Notes: a model not told the origin generated them from the letters alone. DNA of 64,000 nucleotides from Sporosarcina cascadiensis (GCF_009650995.1 NZ_WHVV01000010.1:106965-170964), one strand, 5' to 3'. Shown: positions 31,520 through 44,957, counted from the first letter of the stretch. Numbers and translations are program-made.

Positions 31520-32126
31520 GTGTTGAGACAAACTCGGCGGATCAGAAATAACGCTAAGCAAATATATGTGAGACTGAAAAAGGCTTTGCTGGCCAGGCGA
31601 TATGGAAGTTAGAGGGTCAATTTATTTACTTTTGATCATTCAAACCATACAAGTGCTCATGAAACAGTAAAAGCACACATAAATAGCCCACAAGCGCTCA
31701 TTAAACATGTCCGAGTGATTATAAACTCTTGCCGAGTGATCACGGCAGCCATGCCGGCGCTCATTCAAGTTCCTGTTTACCGGACATATGCTCGAGAAAG
31801 TCTGCGATGAATTCGTACACTGCAGCCACTTCGTAGGTTTGCGAGATGTATATTGCGCAAGGTCCCAAATGGTGAGGAAATGATCACTAAAAAATGCGCG
31901 CTTTGCTAGACAGGCTCGGTGCGGTGGTTGATTCGCTATCCGCACTCCAGAAAGCATCTTCCTAAACGCAGGGAGGATCTCTCCACAGGCGCACAATTTC
32001 TCAGCTAATACCAAGTCCGATTTTGTGGCGGGTCTTCTTTATACGTGCATCTGCACGCAAAAACTGTTAAGATAATAAACGGATTAAAAAAAGATTATAA
32101 AACCCAGATAAATTTCTCCTAAAGGG
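31520..32126. other. Long spacer between tuf and the S10 operon, no supported gene
   Basis: A minus-strand frame of 124 codons (31640-32014) starts with TTG, has no ribosome site and no recognisable family. Its 3' half comes from degenerate tandem units of about 21-24 bases containing GAGTGAT or GCGCTCATT (about 31680-31800). I read it as decayed or repeat DNA. Confidence 0.5.
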
Positions 32127-32593
<467 letters not shown>

Positions 32594-32628
32594 TAAATAA
32601 AACAAACATATTACAGGAGGTGTGACTA

Positions 32629-33258
32629 ATGACCAAAGGAATCTTAGGAAGAAAAGTCGGTATGACGCAAGTATTTGCTGAAAACGGTGATTTAATCCCA
32701 GTAACAGTGATTGAAGCTGCTCCAAACGTAGTTCTTCAAAAGAAGACGATCGAAACAGACGGCTACGAGTCAATCCAACTTGGATTTGATGACAAACGTG
32801 AAAAGCTTTCAAACAAGCCTGAACAAGGCCATGTAGCAAAAGCTAACACGGCACCTAAGCGCTTCATCCGTGAAGTTCGCGGAGCAGACGTTAGTGCATA
32901 CGAAGTTGGTCAGGAAGTCAAAGTCGATACATTCGCAGCAGGCGAAGTAGTAGACATTACAGGAGTATCAAAAGGTAAAGGATTCCAGGGTGTTATTAAG
33001 CGCCACGGTTTCTCACGCGGACCAATGTCACACGGATCTCGTTTCCACCGCGCGCCAGGTTCACTAGGTGCGGTAGACGGACAGCGTGTATTCAAAGGGA
33101 AGAAATTACCTGGTCGTACTGGTGGCAAAACAGTAACGATTCAAAACGTGGAAATTGTGCGAGTTGACGAAGAACGCAACTTGTTACTAGTTAAAGGCAA
33201 CGTTCCTGGAGCACGCAAATCACTTGTTCAAGTGAAAAGCGCAATCAAAGGGAACTGA
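32629..33258 (+). CDS. rplC: 50S ribosomal protein L3
   Basis: The 209-residue protein starts [16 protein letters not shown]. The long extension around [19 protein letters not shown] reaches the peptidyl transferase centre. It is an early assembly protein and in Bacillus a cofactor of Mini-RNase III, whose gene is also in this window. CAGGAGGTG precedes the ATG. It lies 35 bases after rpsJ. Confidence 0.97.
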   Translation: MTKGILGRKVGMTQVFAENGDLIPVTVIEAAPNVVLQKKTIETDGYESIQLGFDDKREKLSNKPEQGHVAKANTAPKRFIREVRGADVSAYEVGQEVKVDTFAAGEVVDITGVSKGKGFQGVIKRHGFSRGPMSHGSRFHRAPGSLGAVDGQRVFKGKKLPGRTGGKTVTIQNVEIVRVDEERNLLLVKGNVPGARKSLVQVKSAIKGN

Positions 33259-33283
33259 GTAAAAGAGGAAGGAGGAAATAGGA

Positions 33284-33907
33284 ATGCCTAAAGTATCTGT
33301 AGTAAGTCAAACAGGTTCTGCAGTCGGCGACATCGAACTAAACGATGCGATTTTCGGAATCGAGCCGAATGATGCAGTATTATTTGAAGCAATTATTCAG
33401 CAACAAGCTTCTTTACGCCAGGGTAACCACAAGGTTAAAACTCGCGCGGAAGTAGCAGGCGGCGGTCGTAAACCATGGCGTCAAAAGGGCACAGGTCGTG
33501 CTCGTCAAGGGTCTATCAGATCACCACAGTGGCGCGGAGGCGGTATCGTATTCGGTCCGACACCACGCAGCTACAGCTATAAAATGCCTAAGAAAGTTCG
33601 TCGTTTAGCTCTTCTTTCAGCTCTTTCTACGAAAGTTCGCGATGAAGAATTAATCGTTGTAGACAACTTAGCATTTGACGCACCAAAAACAAAAGGCTTT
33701 GTTAAAGTGCTTGAAGATCTTTCAATTACTAAGAAAGCACTTTTTGTTACAGCTGATATGGAAGAAACGGTAGCATTGTCTGCCCGCAATATTCCTGGAG
33801 TCAGCGTTGTTACAGCGAACGGCATCAATGTCCTTGACCTAGTCGGACATGATCAGCTCGTTATGACAAAAGCAGCAATTGAAAAAGTAGAGGAGGTGCT
33901 TGGTTAA
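33284..33907 (+). CDS. rplD: 50S ribosomal protein L4
   Basis: A 207-residue protein with the extended loop [19 protein letters not shown] that lines the exit tunnel near the macrolide site; the loop looks wild type. GGAAGGAGG precedes the ATG. The stop overlaps the rplW start by one base, implying coupled translation. Confidence 0.97.
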   Translation: MPKVSVVSQTGSAVGDIELNDAIFGIEPNDAVLFEAIIQQQASLRQGNHKVKTRAEVAGGGRKPWRQKGTGRARQGSIRSPQWRGGGIVFGPTPRSYSYKMPKKVRRLALLSALSTKVRDEELIVVDNLAFDAPKTKGFVKVLEDLSITKKALFVTADMEETVALSARNIPGVSVVTANGINVLDLVGHDQLVMTKAAIEKVEEVLG

Positions 33908-34191
33908 TGGAAGCACGTGATATTTTGAAACGTCCGGTCATTACCGAGCGTTCTTCTGAGCAAATGGAATTTAGAAAATACACATTCGAAGTTGATACGC
34001 GAGCGAACAAAACGCATGTCAAACAAGCTATTGAAGAAATCTTCGGTGTACAAGTTGAAAAAGTAAACGTTCAGAACTACAAAGGCAAGTTCAAACGTAT
34101 GGGAAAACATGCTGGCTACACTAACAAGCGCCGTAAAGCAATTGTTACGCTAACAGCTGATTCCAAAGATATCGAACTTTTTGAAATGTAA
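33907..34191 (+). CDS. rplW: 50S ribosomal protein L23
   Basis: The 94-residue protein ([20 protein letters not shown]...) sits at the tunnel exit and is the docking site for trigger factor and SRP in the family. It overlaps rplD by one base, and its ribosome site GAGGAGGTG lies within the rplD end. rplB follows after 33 bases. Confidence 0.96.
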   Translation: MEARDILKRPVITERSSEQMEFRKYTFEVDTRANKTHVKQAIEEIFGVQVEKVNVQNYKGKFKRMGKHAGYTNKRRKAIVTLTADSKDIELFEM

Positions 34192-34224
34192 TTATTTCAC
34201 TAATAAATGAAGGAGGGAACACAA

Positions 34225-35055
34225 ATGGCGATCAAGAAGTACAAAGCTACCTCCAACGGACGTCGTAATATGACCGCTTCTGACTTTGCTGAGATTACAA
34301 CAGACAAGCCAGAAAGATCATTGCTTGAACCAATCAAGCGTAAAGGCGGACGTAACAACCAAGGTAGAATGACAGTTCGTCACCAAGGTGGAGGACACAA
34401 GCGCCAATACCGCGTCATCGATTTCCAACGTCGGAAAGATGGCATTCCAGGACGCGTTGCTACGATCGAATACGATCCGAACCGTTCTGCAAACATCGCA
34501 TTGATTAACTATGCTGATGGAGAAAAGAAATACATCCTTGCACCAAAAGGATTAACAGTAGGGACTACAATTATGTCAGGACCTGAAGCGGACATCCGTG
34601 TAGGGAATGCACTGCCATTAGAAAACATCCCAATGGGTTCTACAATCCATAACATTGAAATGAAACCTGGCAAGGGTGGACAGCTAGTCCGTTCTGCAGG
34701 AACTTCAGCTCAATTACTGGGCCGTGAAGGCAAATATGTCATCATCCGCCTACAATCTGGAGAGGTTCGTATGATCCTTGCTACTTGCCGCGCGACAATC
34801 GGTCAAGTGGGTAACGAGCAGCACGAATTAATCAATATTGGTAAAGCAGGCCGTTCACGCTGGTTAGGCAAGCGCCCGACAGTCCGCGGATCTGTAATGA
34901 ACCCTAACGATCACCCACACGGTGGTGGTGAAGGACGTACACCAATCGGCCGTCCAAGTCCTGTTACACCTTGGGGTAAACCAACTCTTGGTTACAAGAC
35001 TCGTTCTAAGAACAATAAATCAGATAAACTTATCGTTCGCCGTCGTAAAAAATAA
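34225..35055 (+). CDS. rplB: 50S ribosomal protein L2
   Basis: The 276-residue protein starts [15 protein letters not shown] after AAGGAGGGA. It carries [20 protein letters not shown] and the C-terminal [14 protein letters not shown] with the functionally important His near the peptidyl transferase centre. A GTG-like start six codons upstream is not used by homologues. Standard position in the S10 operon. Confidence 0.97.
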   Translation: MAIKKYKATSNGRRNMTASDFAEITTDKPERSLLEPIKRKGGRNNQGRMTVRHQGGGHKRQYRVIDFQRRKDGIPGRVATIEYDPNRSANIALINYADGEKKYILAPKGLTVGTTIMSGPEADIRVGNALPLENIPMGSTIHNIEMKPGKGGQLVRSAGTSAQLLGREGKYVIIRLQSGEVRMILATCRATIGQVGNEQHELINIGKAGRSRWLGKRPTVRGSVMNPNDHPHGGGEGRTPIGRPSPVTPWGKPTLGYKTRSKNNKSDKLIVRRRKK

Positions 35056-35115
35056 TGTGATTGCACTGCGGTTCATCAGATGGACCGTAGTACATACTTG
35101 GAAGGAGGTTCCAGA

Positions 35116-35394
35116 ATGGGCCGCAGCTTGAAAAAAGGACCTTTTGCAGATGACCATTTACTAAAAAAGGTTGACGCACAAAAAGATTCAGAAAAGAAAC
35201 AGGTTATTAAAACATGGTCACGCCGTTCTACAATCTTCCCGACTTTCATCGGATTGACGATTGCAGTATATGATGGACGCAAACATGTTCCTGTATATGT
35301 AACAGAAGATATGGTTGGTCATAAACTAGGTGAATTCGTACCTACGCGCACATACAAAGGCCATGGTGCCGACGATAAGAAAACAAAACGCTAA
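35116..35394 (+). CDS. rpsS: 30S ribosomal protein S19
   Basis: A 92-residue 30S head protein: [19 protein letters not shown] and the C-terminal [18 protein letters not shown], which approaches the A-site tRNA. The ATG at 35116 has GAAGGAGG. The 12-codon longer frame upstream reads through the intergenic region and is not supported. Confidence 0.96.
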   Translation: MGRSLKKGPFADDHLLKKVDAQKDSEKKQVIKTWSRRSTIFPTFIGLTIAVYDGRKHVPVYVTEDMVGHKLGEFVPTRTYKGHGADDKKTKR

Positions 35395-35414
35395 TTTGAG
35401 AGGAGGTTATTCTG

Positions 35415-35759
35415 ATGCAACAAGCTAAAGCATCTGTACGCACAGTCCGTATCGCTTCTCGCAAAGTTCGTTTGGTCGTTGATCTTATTCGCGGCAAGAA
35501 TATCGGTGAAGCTATGGCTATTCTACGACTTACGCCTAAAGCGGCATCTCCTGTTGTAGAGAAACTTTTGAAATCAGCAATTGCAAATGCTGAGCATAAC
35601 TACGAAATGGACACAGAGAACTTAATTGTCAGTGAAGTATTCGTAGATGAAGGACCAACAATGAAACGTTTCCGTCCACGTGCACAAGGTCGTGCAAGTG
35701 CGATCAACAAACGTACAAGCCACATCACACTAGTGGTATCTGAGAAGAAGGAGGGGTAA
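35415..35759 (+). CDS. rplV: 50S ribosomal protein L22
   Basis: A 114-residue protein ([20 protein letters not shown]...) with the beta-hairpin [18 protein letters not shown] that extends into the exit tunnel. It is linked to macrolide resistance when mutated, but no unusual change is apparent here. AGGAGG precedes the ATG, and its end overlaps the rpsC ribosome site (AAGGAGGGG). Confidence 0.96.
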   Translation: MQQAKASVRTVRIASRKVRLVVDLIRGKNIGEAMAILRLTPKAASPVVEKLLKSAIANAEHNYEMDTENLIVSEVFVDEGPTMKRFRPRAQGRASAINKRTSHITLVVSEKKEG

Positions 35760-35762
35760 TTA

Positions 35763-36419
35763 GTGGGCCAAAAAGTACATCCTAATGGACTTCGTGTCGG
35801 TGTCATCCGTGACTGGGACTCAAAATGGTACGCGGAAAAAGATTACGCGTCCTTACTGCATGAAGACTTAAAAGTTCGTGAATACATCGAAAAGCGTCTA
35901 GTAGATGCATCAGTTTCAAAAGTAGAAATTGAGCGTGCTGCAAAGCGTGTTAACATTACAATCCACACTGCAAAGCCAGGTATGGTTATCGGTAAGGGCG
36001 GTTCTGAAGTAGAAACACTTCGTAAGCAGCTTAACGAAATCACAGGCAAGCGTGTACACATCAATATTGTAGAAATTAAGCGTGCTGATTTAGATGCTAA
36101 ACTAGTTGCAGAATCAATCGCTCGTCAATTAGAAAGCCGTGTATCATTCCGTCGTGCTCAGAAGCAAGCTATTCAACGCACAATCCGCTCTGGCGCTAAA
36201 GGAATTAAAACACAAGTGTCTGGTCGTCTTGGCGGTGCTGACATCGCTCGTGCTGAACACTATAGTGAAGGAACTGTCCCTCTTCATACATTACGTGCAG
36301 ATATAGATTATGCACATGCTGAAGCTGATACTACTTATGGTAAGCTTGGCGTAAAGGTATGGATTTATCGTGGTGAAGTCCTTCCAGTAAAGAAGAACTC
36401 TGGGGAAGGAGGCAAATAA
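35763..36419 (+). CDS. rpsC: 30S ribosomal protein S3
   Basis: The 218-residue protein starts with GTG ([21 protein letters not shown]). It has the KH RNA-binding motif [16 protein letters not shown] and lines the mRNA entry channel. It lies 3 bases after rplV and 1 base before rplP, so the three genes are tightly coupled. Confidence 0.97.
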   Translation: MGQKVHPNGLRVGVIRDWDSKWYAEKDYASLLHEDLKVREYIEKRLVDASVSKVEIERAAKRVNITIHTAKPGMVIGKGGSEVETLRKQLNEITGKRVHINIVEIKRADLDAKLVAESIARQLESRVSFRRAQKQAIQRTIRSGAKGIKTQVSGRLGGADIARAEHYSEGTVPLHTLRADIDYAHAEADTTYGKLGVKVWIYRGEVLPVKKNSGEGGK

Positions 36420-36420
36420 T

Positions 36421-37045
<625 letters not shown>

Positions 37046-37062
37046 TGAAGGAGGTTGCAGCC

Positions 37063-37326
37063 ATGACTGAGCGTAACCAGCGCAAAGTATACACAGGCCG
37101 TGTCGTTTCCGATAAAATGGATAAAACCGTTACGGTAATGGTAGAAACATACAAAAAACATTCTTTATACGGTAAGCGTGTAAAGTATTCTAAAAAGTTG
37201 AAAGCACATGATGAGCTAAACGAAGCGAAAATTGGCGATGTAGTTCGTATTATGGAAACTCGTCCATTATCCGCAACTAAGCGTTTCCGTCTTCTAGAAG
37301 TCGTTGAAAAAGCGATCATCATCTAA
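37063..37326 (+). CDS. rpsQ: 30S ribosomal protein S17
   Basis: An 87-residue OB-fold protein: [20 protein letters not shown], with [20 protein letters not shown]. It is an early 16S rRNA binder. The ATG at 37063 fits GAAGGAGG; the frame opens six codons earlier without a site. It is the last gene of the S10 part and lies 38 bases before rplN. Confidence 0.95.
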   Translation: MTERNQRKVYTGRVVSDKMDKTVTVMVETYKKHSLYGKRVKYSKKLKAHDELNEAKIGDVVRIMETRPLSATKRFRLLEVVEKAIII

Positions 37327-37364
37327 TAAGTTTTTAACGCAGACTGCGGAAGGAGGTAGCCTAG

Positions 37365-37733
37365 ATGATTCAACAAGAAACTCGAATGAAAGTTGCTGAC
37401 AACTCTGGTGCTCGTGAAGTACTTACGATTAAAGTGCTTGGCGGTTCAGGCCGTAAAGTAGCAAATATCGGAGACGTTGTCGTTGTGACAGTTAAGAAAG
37501 CAACACCAGGTGGCGTTGTTAAGAAGGGTGACGTTGTGAAAGCTGTCATCGTTCGTACGAAAAGTGGAGTTCGTCGTAAAGACGGTTCTTACATTACATT
37601 TGATGAAAATGCTTGCGTTATCATCCGTGACGACAAAGGACCACGCGGAACACGTATTTTCGGACCAGTTGCTCGCGAATTGCGCGATAACAACTTCATG
37701 AAAATCATTTCACTTGCTCCAGAAGTTCTTTAA
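37365..37733 (+). CDS. rplN: 50S ribosomal protein L14
   Basis: The 122-residue protein starts [20 protein letters not shown] and contains [18 protein letters not shown]. It forms inter-subunit bridges with 16S rRNA and is the docking point of the silencing factor RsfS in the family. GGAAGGAGG precedes the ATG. It is the first gene of the spc part. Confidence 0.97.
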   Translation: MIQQETRMKVADNSGAREVLTIKVLGGSGRKVANIGDVVVVTVKKATPGGVVKKGDVVKAVIVRTKSGVRRKDGSYITFDENACVIIRDDKGPRGTRIFGPVARELRDNNFMKIISLAPEVL

Positions 37734-37769
37734 TTCTAATGACAGAGCCAGTCAAGGAGGTGCGATAGA

Positions 37770-38081
37770 ATGCACGTTAAAAAAGGCGACAAAGTTATGG
37801 TGATCTCTGGGAAAGACAAAGGCAAAACAGGTGTGATCCTGACTGCTTATCCCAAAAAAGACCGTGTGCTTGTTGAAGGTATTAATATCGTCAAGAAACA
37901 TACAAAACCGAACCAAGAGAATCCTCAAGGCGGAATTGTAAGCCGAGAAGCTGCAATTCATGTCTCAAACGTGATGGTCATCGATCCGAAATCGGGCGAG
38001 CCGACTCGGGTAGGTTATAAATTGGAAGACGGTAAGAAAGTACGTATTGCCAAAAAATCCGGCGAAGCACTGGACAAGTAA
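37770..38081 (+). CDS. rplX: 50S ribosomal protein L24
   Basis: A 103-residue protein with an N-terminal KOW motif ([21 protein letters not shown]). It is an assembly initiator that binds domain I of 23S rRNA at the tunnel exit. CAAGGAGGTG precedes the ATG. It sits between rplN and rplE as usual. Confidence 0.96.
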   Translation: MHVKKGDKVMVISGKDKGKTGVILTAYPKKDRVLVEGINIVKKHTKPNQENPQGGIVSREAAIHVSNVMVIDPKSGEPTRVGYKLEDGKKVRIAKKSGEALDK

Positions 38082-38107
38082 GTAAGGCATGAAAGGAGGT
38101 CCGACTG

Positions 38108-38647
38108 ATGAGTCGTTTGAAAGAGAAATTTACTAAAGAAATCACTCCTGCTCTAATGAGCAAGTTTGAATATACATCTGTAATGCAAGTACCTAAAGTC
38201 GATAAGATCGTTATCAACATGGGTGTTGGTGATGCTGTACAAAATACAAAAGCACTTGACGCAGCTGTTGAAGATCTTGCAACTATCTCAGGTCAAAAAC
38301 CCGTTATTACAAAAGCTAAGAAATCGATCGCTGGTTTCCGTTTGCGTGAGGGAATGCCTATCGGAACGAAAGTAACACTTCGTGGCGAGCGCATGTACGA
38401 GTTTCTTGATAAATTAGTATCTGTCTCATTACCACGTGTACGTGACTTCCGTGGCGTTTCTAAAAAAGCGTTCGATGGCCGCGGCAACTATACACTAGGT
38501 GTGAAAGAGCAACTTATTTTCCCTGAAATTGACTTCGATAAAGTATCAAAAGTACGTGGAATGGACATCGTCATCGTGACGACTGCAAACACTGATGAAG
38601 AAGCACGCGAGTTGCTTACACAGTGCGGCATGCCATTCCAAAAGTAA
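38108..38647 (+). CDS. rplE: 50S ribosomal protein L5
   Basis: The 179-residue protein ([47 protein letters not shown]) binds 5S rRNA and contacts P-site tRNA. AAAGGAGGT precedes the ATG. Length matches the family exactly. Confidence 0.97.
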   Translation: MSRLKEKFTKEITPALMSKFEYTSVMQVPKVDKIVINMGVGDAVQNTKALDAAVEDLATISGQKPVITKAKKSIAGFRLREGMPIGTKVTLRGERMYEFLDKLVSVSLPRVRDFRGVSKKAFDGRGNYTLGVKEQLIFPEIDFDKVSKVRGMDIVIVTTANTDEEARELLTQCGMPFQK

Positions 38648-38655
38648 AATAATAG

Positions 38656-38853
<198 letters not shown>

Positions 38854-38883
38854 ACCCCTAATTAGGGAAGGAGGTTAATTCTA

Positions 38884-39282
38884 ATGACAATGAGTGATCC
38901 GATTGCAGATATGCTTACACGCATCCGTAACGCGAACATGGTTCGCCACGAGAAGCTTGAGGTACCTGCTTCAAACGTAAAGAAAGAAATCGCAGAAATC
39001 TTAAAACGAGAAGGTTTCGTACGTGATGTAGAATACGTAGAAGATAACAAACAAGGAATCATCCGCATTTTCCTTAAATACGGTCAGGATAACGAACGTG
39101 TTATCAATGGTTTGAAACGTATTTCTAAACCAGGACTTCGTGTGTATGCAAAGTCAACTGAAGTACCTAAAGTACTTAACGGCTTAGGTATCGCACTAGT
39201 ATCAACATCAAATGGTGTTGTAACTGATAAAGAAGCCCGCGCTAAACAAATCGGCGGAGAAGTCGTCGCTTACGTTTGGTAA
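38884..39282 (+). CDS. rpsH: 30S ribosomal protein S8
   Basis: The 132-residue protein ([20 protein letters not shown]..., [20 protein letters not shown]) binds the central 16S domain. In Escherichia coli it represses the spc operon; no clear S8 mRNA site was identified here. GGAAGGAGG precedes the start; ATG at 38884 or the second ATG two codons on are possible. Confidence 0.96.
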   Translation: MTMSDPIADMLTRIRNANMVRHEKLEVPASNVKKEIAEILKREGFVRDVEYVEDNKQGIIRIFLKYGQDNERVINGLKRISKPGLRVYAKSTEVPKVLNGLGIALVSTSNGVVTDKEARAKQIGGEVVAYVW

Positions 39283-39312
39283 TTTGCGACAAATGAATGG
39301 AGGTGCAATAGA

Positions 39313-39852
39313 ATGTCCCGTATTGGTAATCGTCAGATCGAAGTGCCTGAAAGTGTTACGGTAACAATTTCAGATGATAACTTCGCAACTGTTAAAGGTC
39401 CGAAAGGTGAACTTTCAAGACAATTAGATCATGCAATCACTATCAATCAAGAAGGTAACGTCATCACATTGACTCGTCCTTCTGATTCTAAAGATCATCG
39501 TTCTATCCACGGTACAACTCGCTCTGTGCTTAACAACATGGTAGTAGGAGTATCAACAGGATTCGAACGCACACTGGAATTGGTTGGTGTCGGATATCGT
39601 GCACAGATGCAAGGTAAGAAACTTGTATTGAATGTAGGATATTCACATCCAGTTGAATTCACACCAGAAGAAGGTGTAGAAGTTGAAGTGCCGGCGAACA
39701 CGAAAATCATTGTCCGCGGCTACAACAAAGAACACGTAGGTGCTCTTGCTTCTAACATCCGTCAAGTACGTCCGCCAGAGCCGTATAAAGGCAAAGGTAT
39801 TCGATATGAAGGCGAAATTGTTCGTCGTAAAGAAGGTAAAACAGGTAAATAA
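39313..39852 (+). CDS. rplF: 50S ribosomal protein L6
   Basis: A 179-residue protein with two related domains: [20 protein letters not shown] and the C-terminal signature [16 protein letters not shown]. It lies near the sarcin-ricin loop and is needed for late assembly. TGGAGGTGC precedes the ATG. Confidence 0.97.
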   Translation: MSRIGNRQIEVPESVTVTISDDNFATVKGPKGELSRQLDHAITINQEGNVITLTRPSDSKDHRSIHGTTRSVLNNMVVGVSTGFERTLELVGVGYRAQMQGKKLVLNVGYSHPVEFTPEEGVEVEVPANTKIIVRGYNKEHVGALASNIRQVRPPEPYKGKGIRYEGEIVRRKEGKTGK

Positions 39853-39885
39853 TACCGCCTGAGGTATTTGGAAGGAGTGACCACG

Positions 39886-40248
39886 ATGATCACGAAACAA
39901 GATAAAAACGCTGTCCGTAAAAAACGTCACGCACGCGTGCGTACGAAAATCAGCGGAACTGCAGAGCGTCCACGTCTAAACGTTTACCGTTCAAACAAAC
40001 ACATCTATGCACAATTGATTGACGACACAAATGGTGTAACAATCGTTAGTGCTTCAACAATGGATAAAGATGTTGATGCTGGATCTACAGGTAACACAGA
40101 ATCTGCAGCTAAAGTCGGCGAGCTAATTGCGAAAAAAGCTGTTGAAAAAGACGTCAAGTCGGTTGTTTTCGACCGTGGCGGATATCTTTTCCATGGCCGT
40201 GTAAAAGCTCTAGCTGACGCAGCACGCGAAAATGGACTTGAATTTTAA
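39886..40248 (+). CDS. rplR: 50S ribosomal protein L18
   Basis: A 120-residue 5S rRNA-binding protein ([55 protein letters not shown]). The ATG at 39886 follows GGAAGGAG; the frame opens at 39868 without support. With L5 it forms the 5S particle. Confidence 0.96.
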   Translation: MITKQDKNAVRKKRHARVRTKISGTAERPRLNVYRSNKHIYAQLIDDTNGVTIVSASTMDKDVDAGSTGNTESAAKVGELIAKKAVEKDVKSVVFDRGGYLFHGRVKALADAARENGLEF

Positions 40249-40270
40249 TTAAGAAGGAGGGACATATTCC

Positions 40271-40771
40271 ATGCGTCGTAATGAACAGAACAAAAGCGAG
40301 TTTGAAGAACGCGTAGTAACGATCAACCGTGTTGCGAAAGTTGTGAAAGGCGGACGTCGTTTCCGTTTTACAGCACTTGTCGTTGTCGGTGATAAAAACG
40401 GTCGTGTCGGTTTTGGAACTGGTAAAGCACAAGAAGTTCCGGATGCAATCCGCAAAGCAATCGAAGATGCGAAGAAAAACTTAGTTACAGTGCCAATGGT
40501 TAAAGGTACAACACCTCACGAAGTAATTGGACGTTTTGGTGCAGGACAAATCCTCATCAAACCAGCAGCGCCAGGTACTGGAGTAATTGCAGGTGGACCT
40601 GTCCGTGCGGTACTTGAACTTGCAGGCATAACGGATATCCTTTCAAAATCTCTTGGATCAAGCACACCAATCAACATGGTTCGTGCAACAATCGAAGGAT
40701 TACAGAATTTGAAACGCGCAGAAGATATTGCAAAATTGCGTGGTAAATCCGTAAAAGAACTGTTAGGTTAA
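40271..40771 (+). CDS. rpsE: 30S ribosomal protein S5
   Basis: The 166-residue protein has the double-stranded RNA-binding-like N domain ([20 protein letters not shown]) and [20 protein letters not shown]. The loop linked to spectinomycin resistance (VVKGGRRF) looks wild type. It takes part in decoding fidelity and mRNA unwinding. AAGGAGGG precedes the ATG. Confidence 0.97.
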   Translation: MRRNEQNKSEFEERVVTINRVAKVVKGGRRFRFTALVVVGDKNGRVGFGTGKAQEVPDAIRKAIEDAKKNLVTVPMVKGTTPHEVIGRFGAGQILIKPAAPGTGVIAGGPVRAVLELAGITDILSKSLGSSTPINMVRATIEGLQNLKRAEDIAKLRGKSVKELLG

Positions 40772-40784
40772 GGGGGGAAATACA

Positions 40785-40967
40785 ATGGCGAACAAACTTG
40801 AAGTCACCCTTACGAAAAGTGTTATTGGTTCTAAGCCAACACAACGTAAAACAATTGAAGCACTTGGTCTTCGAAAGTTAAATCAAACAGTTGAACATCA
40901 AAATAACGACGCAATCCGTGGTATGATCATAAAGGTCAATCACTTGGTAACCGTTAAAGAAATTTAA
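40785..40967 (+). CDS. rpmD: 50S ribosomal protein L30
   Basis: A 60-residue protein ([54 protein letters not shown]). It starts 13 bases after rpsE behind AGGGGGGAA. The position between rpsE and rplO is conserved. Confidence 0.95.
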   Translation: MANKLEVTLTKSVIGSKPTQRKTIEALGLRKLNQTVEHQNNDAIRGMIIKVNHLVTVKEI

Positions 40968-40999
40968 GTATTATTTTAGAATAAGGAGGTGCCGATAAG

Positions 41000-41440
41000 A
41001 TGAAATTACACGAGTTAAAACCAGCTGAAGGTTCTCGTAAAAATCGCAAGCGTATTGGTCGCGGGATTGGTTCTGGATTTGGTAAAACTTCCGGTAAAGG
41101 TCACAAAGGTCAAAACGCACGTTCAGGCGGCGGTGTACGTCTTGGTTTTGAAGGTGGACAAATTCCCCTTTTCCAACGACTTCCTAAGCGCGGGTTCACG
41201 AACATCAATCGTAAAGATTATGCGATCGTTAACCTCGATACATTGAATCGTTTCGAAGAAGGCACGGAAGTAACGCCGGAACTGCTAATTGAAACTGGAG
41301 TTGTCAGCAACGCTAAATCGGGTATCAAGATTCTTGGTAACGGGACTCTTGAGAAAAAGATTACAGTGAAAGCTAATAAATTCTCCGCTTCTGCGAAAGA
41401 AGCAATCGAAAAAGCGGGCGGGCAAACAGAGGTGGTATAA
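41000..41440 (+). CDS. rplO: 50S ribosomal protein L15
   Basis: The 146-residue protein has the basic glycine-rich N-terminus ([40 protein letters not shown]) that threads through 23S rRNA. AAGGAGGTG precedes the ATG. Its stop overlaps the secY start by one base, the common L15-SecY coupling. Confidence 0.96.
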   Translation: MKLHELKPAEGSRKNRKRIGRGIGSGFGKTSGKGHKGQNARSGGGVRLGFEGGQIPLFQRLPKRGFTNINRKDYAIVNLDTLNRFEEGTEVTPELLIETGVVSNAKSGIKILGNGTLEKKITVKANKFSASAKEAIEKAGGQTEVV

Positions 41441-42732
41441 TGTTTCAGACAATCTCTAACTTCATGCGTGTGAAAGAGATCCGGTCTAAAATAATTTTCA
41501 CCCTCCTAGTGCTCATCGTGTTCAGACTAGGGACATTTGTTCCGGTTCCAAACGTTGATGCAACTGCTTTACAGCAATCAGATAACCAATTCATTGGTTT
41601 TTTGAATACGTTCGGTGGGGGAGCGCTCTCCAACTTCTCGATCTTTGCAATGGGGATTATGCCGTATATTACGGCATCCATCATTGTGCAGCTCTTGCAG
41701 ATGGATGTAGTGCCGAAGTTCACTGAGTGGTCTAAACAAGGAGACGTTGGAAGACGAAAGCTTGCACAGTTCACAAGGTACTTCACGATTGTTCTTGCGT
41801 TTATCCAGGCAATTGCCATGTCGTTTGGTTTTAACCAGACGTTCGGCGGTAAATTGATCGCGGATAACAGTGTGTCTACATATGTCGTGATTGCGATTGT
41901 GTTGACTGCAGGAACTGCTTTCCTATTATGGCTCGGCGAACAAATCACTGCTAAAGGTGTCGGAAATGGTATTTCCATTCTTATCTTTGCGGGGATCGCC
42001 GCAGGTATTCCGAATGCTGTGAATCAATTGTATGTAACGCAGATCCAAGACGCTGGAGATGCACTATTTATTCGTATTGCAACCATGATTCTACTGCTGA
42101 TCGTGGTAGTAGCAATTGTTGTCGGAGTTATTTATTTCCAAGAAGCCTTGCGAAAAATTCCGATTCAATATGCGAAACGTGTTTCAGGACGTAATCAATC
42201 AGTTGCAAGTCAACAAACACACTTACCTTTAAAACTGAATGCTGCAGGTGTTATCCCAGTAATCTTTGCAGTGGCATTCTTCATAACGCCACAGCAAATC
42301 GCTCCATTTTTCGGTGAGAACAGCGTGACAAAAACAATTATCCGAATTTTTGATTACACGAATCCAATTGGAATGATTCTTTACGTCACACTTATTATCG
42401 CTTTCACATACTTCTATGCATTCATTCAAGTGAATCCAGAGAATATGGCTGAAAACCTGAAAAAGCAAGGCGCGTATATTCCGGGGATACGTCCAGGCGC
42501 AAACACTCAAAAGTACTTAACCAGCACTCTGTACAGACTGACATTCGTCGGCTCGATCTTCCTTGCCGTCGTTGCTGTTATGCCTATTTTCTTCATCAAT
42601 CTGGCGAATCTTCCTCAATCTGCTCAAATCGGCGGAACGAGCCTGCTCATCGTGGTTGGAGTAGCCCTTGAAACAATGAAGCAGCTGGAATCACAGTTAG
42701 TGAAGAGACATTACAGAGGGTTTATGAAATAA
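41440..42732 (+). CDS. secY: SecY, protein translocase channel
   Basis: The 430-residue integral membrane protein has about ten transmembrane segments, the plug-region start FGGGALSNFSIFAMGIMPYI, and a C-terminal cytosolic loop that binds the ribosome and SecA (RPGANTQKYL, VKRHYRGFMK). It forms the SecYEG channel with SecE, whose gene is at 14,818. It is coupled to rplO by a one-base overlap; adk follows after 48 bases. Confidence 0.97.
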   Translation: MFQTISNFMRVKEIRSKIIFTLLVLIVFRLGTFVPVPNVDATALQQSDNQFIGFLNTFGGGALSNFSIFAMGIMPYITASIIVQLLQMDVVPKFTEWSKQGDVGRRKLAQFTRYFTIVLAFIQAIAMSFGFNQTFGGKLIADNSVSTYVVIAIVLTAGTAFLLWLGEQITAKGVGNGISILIFAGIAAGIPNAVNQLYVTQIQDAGDALFIRIATMILLLIVVVAIVVGVIYFQEALRKIPIQYAKRVSGRNQSVASQQTHLPLKLNAAGVIPVIFAVAFFITPQQIAPFFGENSVTKTIIRIFDYTNPIGMILYVTLIIAFTYFYAFIQVNPENMAENLKKQGAYIPGIRPGANTQKYLTSTLYRLTFVGSIFLAVVAVMPIFFINLANLPQSAQIGGTSLLIVVGVALETMKQLESQLVKRHYRGFMK

Positions 42733-42759
42733 AAAGCAATAGCCTGACCTATTGTGTAA

Positions 42760-43434
<675 letters not shown>

Positions 43435-43780
43435 TCAATCCTTTTCGGGCACAGCTGCATCACTGTTCGGAAAGTTATGGTTGAAAACGAGCTGCAAAAG
43501 CATAGGTGCCCGGTATAGGACAAATGAGAGTTTTGTATGATTGCTTCTTCAGTAGTTCCTGCATGCATTTTCGTGTAAAACACGATATAATGTGTAGTTG
43601 TTACTGCTGTGAGAACAATAAAGGAACTCATTCGCAGCAATGCGTACAGCGAAATGTGGCAGACGTCTTTCGAACATCACTCATGCAAACTGGACATATG
43701 TTGAAGGAAGCTTTTTTGAAGGCGACTGATGCCGCTCGATGGTGAAAGCCTTTATTGGATATAGAAGGGAGACAGGATTG
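43435..43780. other. Gene-free gap between adk and infA
   Basis: No family match in any frame; the methionine aminopeptidase gene map usual here is missing. A TATAAT at 43587-43592 next to GTGTAAAACAC might be the -10 of an infA promoter, but no convincing -35 was found. Confidence 0.5.
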
Positions 43781-43999
43781 ATGGCGAAGGACGACGTAAT
43801 TGAGGTTGAAGGAACTGTTCTTGAAACGTTGCCGAATGCGATGTTTAAAGTGGAGTTGGAAAACGGGCATACGGTGCTAGCACACGTATCTGGTAAAATT
43901 CGTATGCACTTTATTCGTATTCTGCCTGGCGACAAAGTGACAATGGAACTTTCGCCTTATGATTTGACACGTGGTCGTATCACATACCGTTTTAAATAA
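43781..43999 (+). CDS. infA: Translation initiation factor IF-1
   Basis: A 72-residue OB-fold protein: [20 protein letters not shown], with [20 protein letters not shown] and ending GRITYRFK, an almost invariant sequence. It blocks the A site during initiation. The ATG at 43781 fits GGGAGACAG; the 14-codon upstream frame is not coding. Confidence 0.97.
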   Translation: MAKDDVIEVEGTVLETLPNAMFKVELENGHTVLAHVSGKIRMHFIRILPGDKVTMELSPYDLTRGRITYRFK

Positions 44000-44023
44000 A
44001 ACTTTTGCACTCCGGAATATTGA

Positions 44024-44152
<129 letters not shown>

Positions 44153-44176
44153 AACACAAGGAGGTGCACAACTTAT

Positions 44177-44542
44177 ATGGCACGTATTGCTGGTGTAGAC
44201 GTTCCGCGCGATAAGCGCGTTGTCATTTCATTGACATATATTTATGGAATCGGTAAAACAACTGCGAAAAGTATTTTGACTGCAGCTGATATTTCTGAAG
44301 AAACTCGCGTTCGTGATTTAACTGACGCAGAACTTGATAAAATTCGTGAACAAATTGACGGCTTGAAAGTAGAAGGAGATCTACGTCGTGAGACTTCTCT
44401 AAACATCAAGCGTTTGATGGAGATCGGTAGTAACCGTGGAATCCGTCATCGTCGTGGATTGCCTGTTCGCGGTCAGAACACGAAAAATAACGCTCGTACT
44501 CGTAAAGGTCCTAAACGTACAATTGCTAACAAGAAAAAATAA
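44177..44542 (+). CDS. rpsM: 30S ribosomal protein S13
   Basis: The 121-residue protein ([52 protein letters not shown]) forms the head bridge to L5 and contacts P-site tRNA with its basic tail. AAGGAGGTG precedes the ATG. It begins the alpha part of the cluster. Confidence 0.97.
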   Translation: MARIAGVDVPRDKRVVISLTYIYGIGKTTAKSILTAADISEETRVRDLTDAELDKIREQIDGLKVEGDLRRETSLNIKRLMEIGSNRGIRHRRGLPVRGQNTKNNARTRKGPKRTIANKKK

Positions 44543-44549
44543 TAGGTAA

Positions 44550-44957
<408 letters not shown>

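Noticed and set aside
31640..32014. Minus-strand frame of 124 codons between tuf and rpsJ
   Set aside because: TTG start with no ribosome site, no family resemblance, and its second half arises from short degenerate repeats.
41445..41978. 177-codon minus-strand frame opposite secY
   Set aside because: Shadow of the secY coding strand; composition follows the secY codons and there is no independent signal.
43506..43745. 79-codon plus-strand frame between adk and infA, considered as a map remnant
   Set aside because: No metal-ligand or other motif of methionine aminopeptidase is visible; Cys-rich and unlike any family I know.
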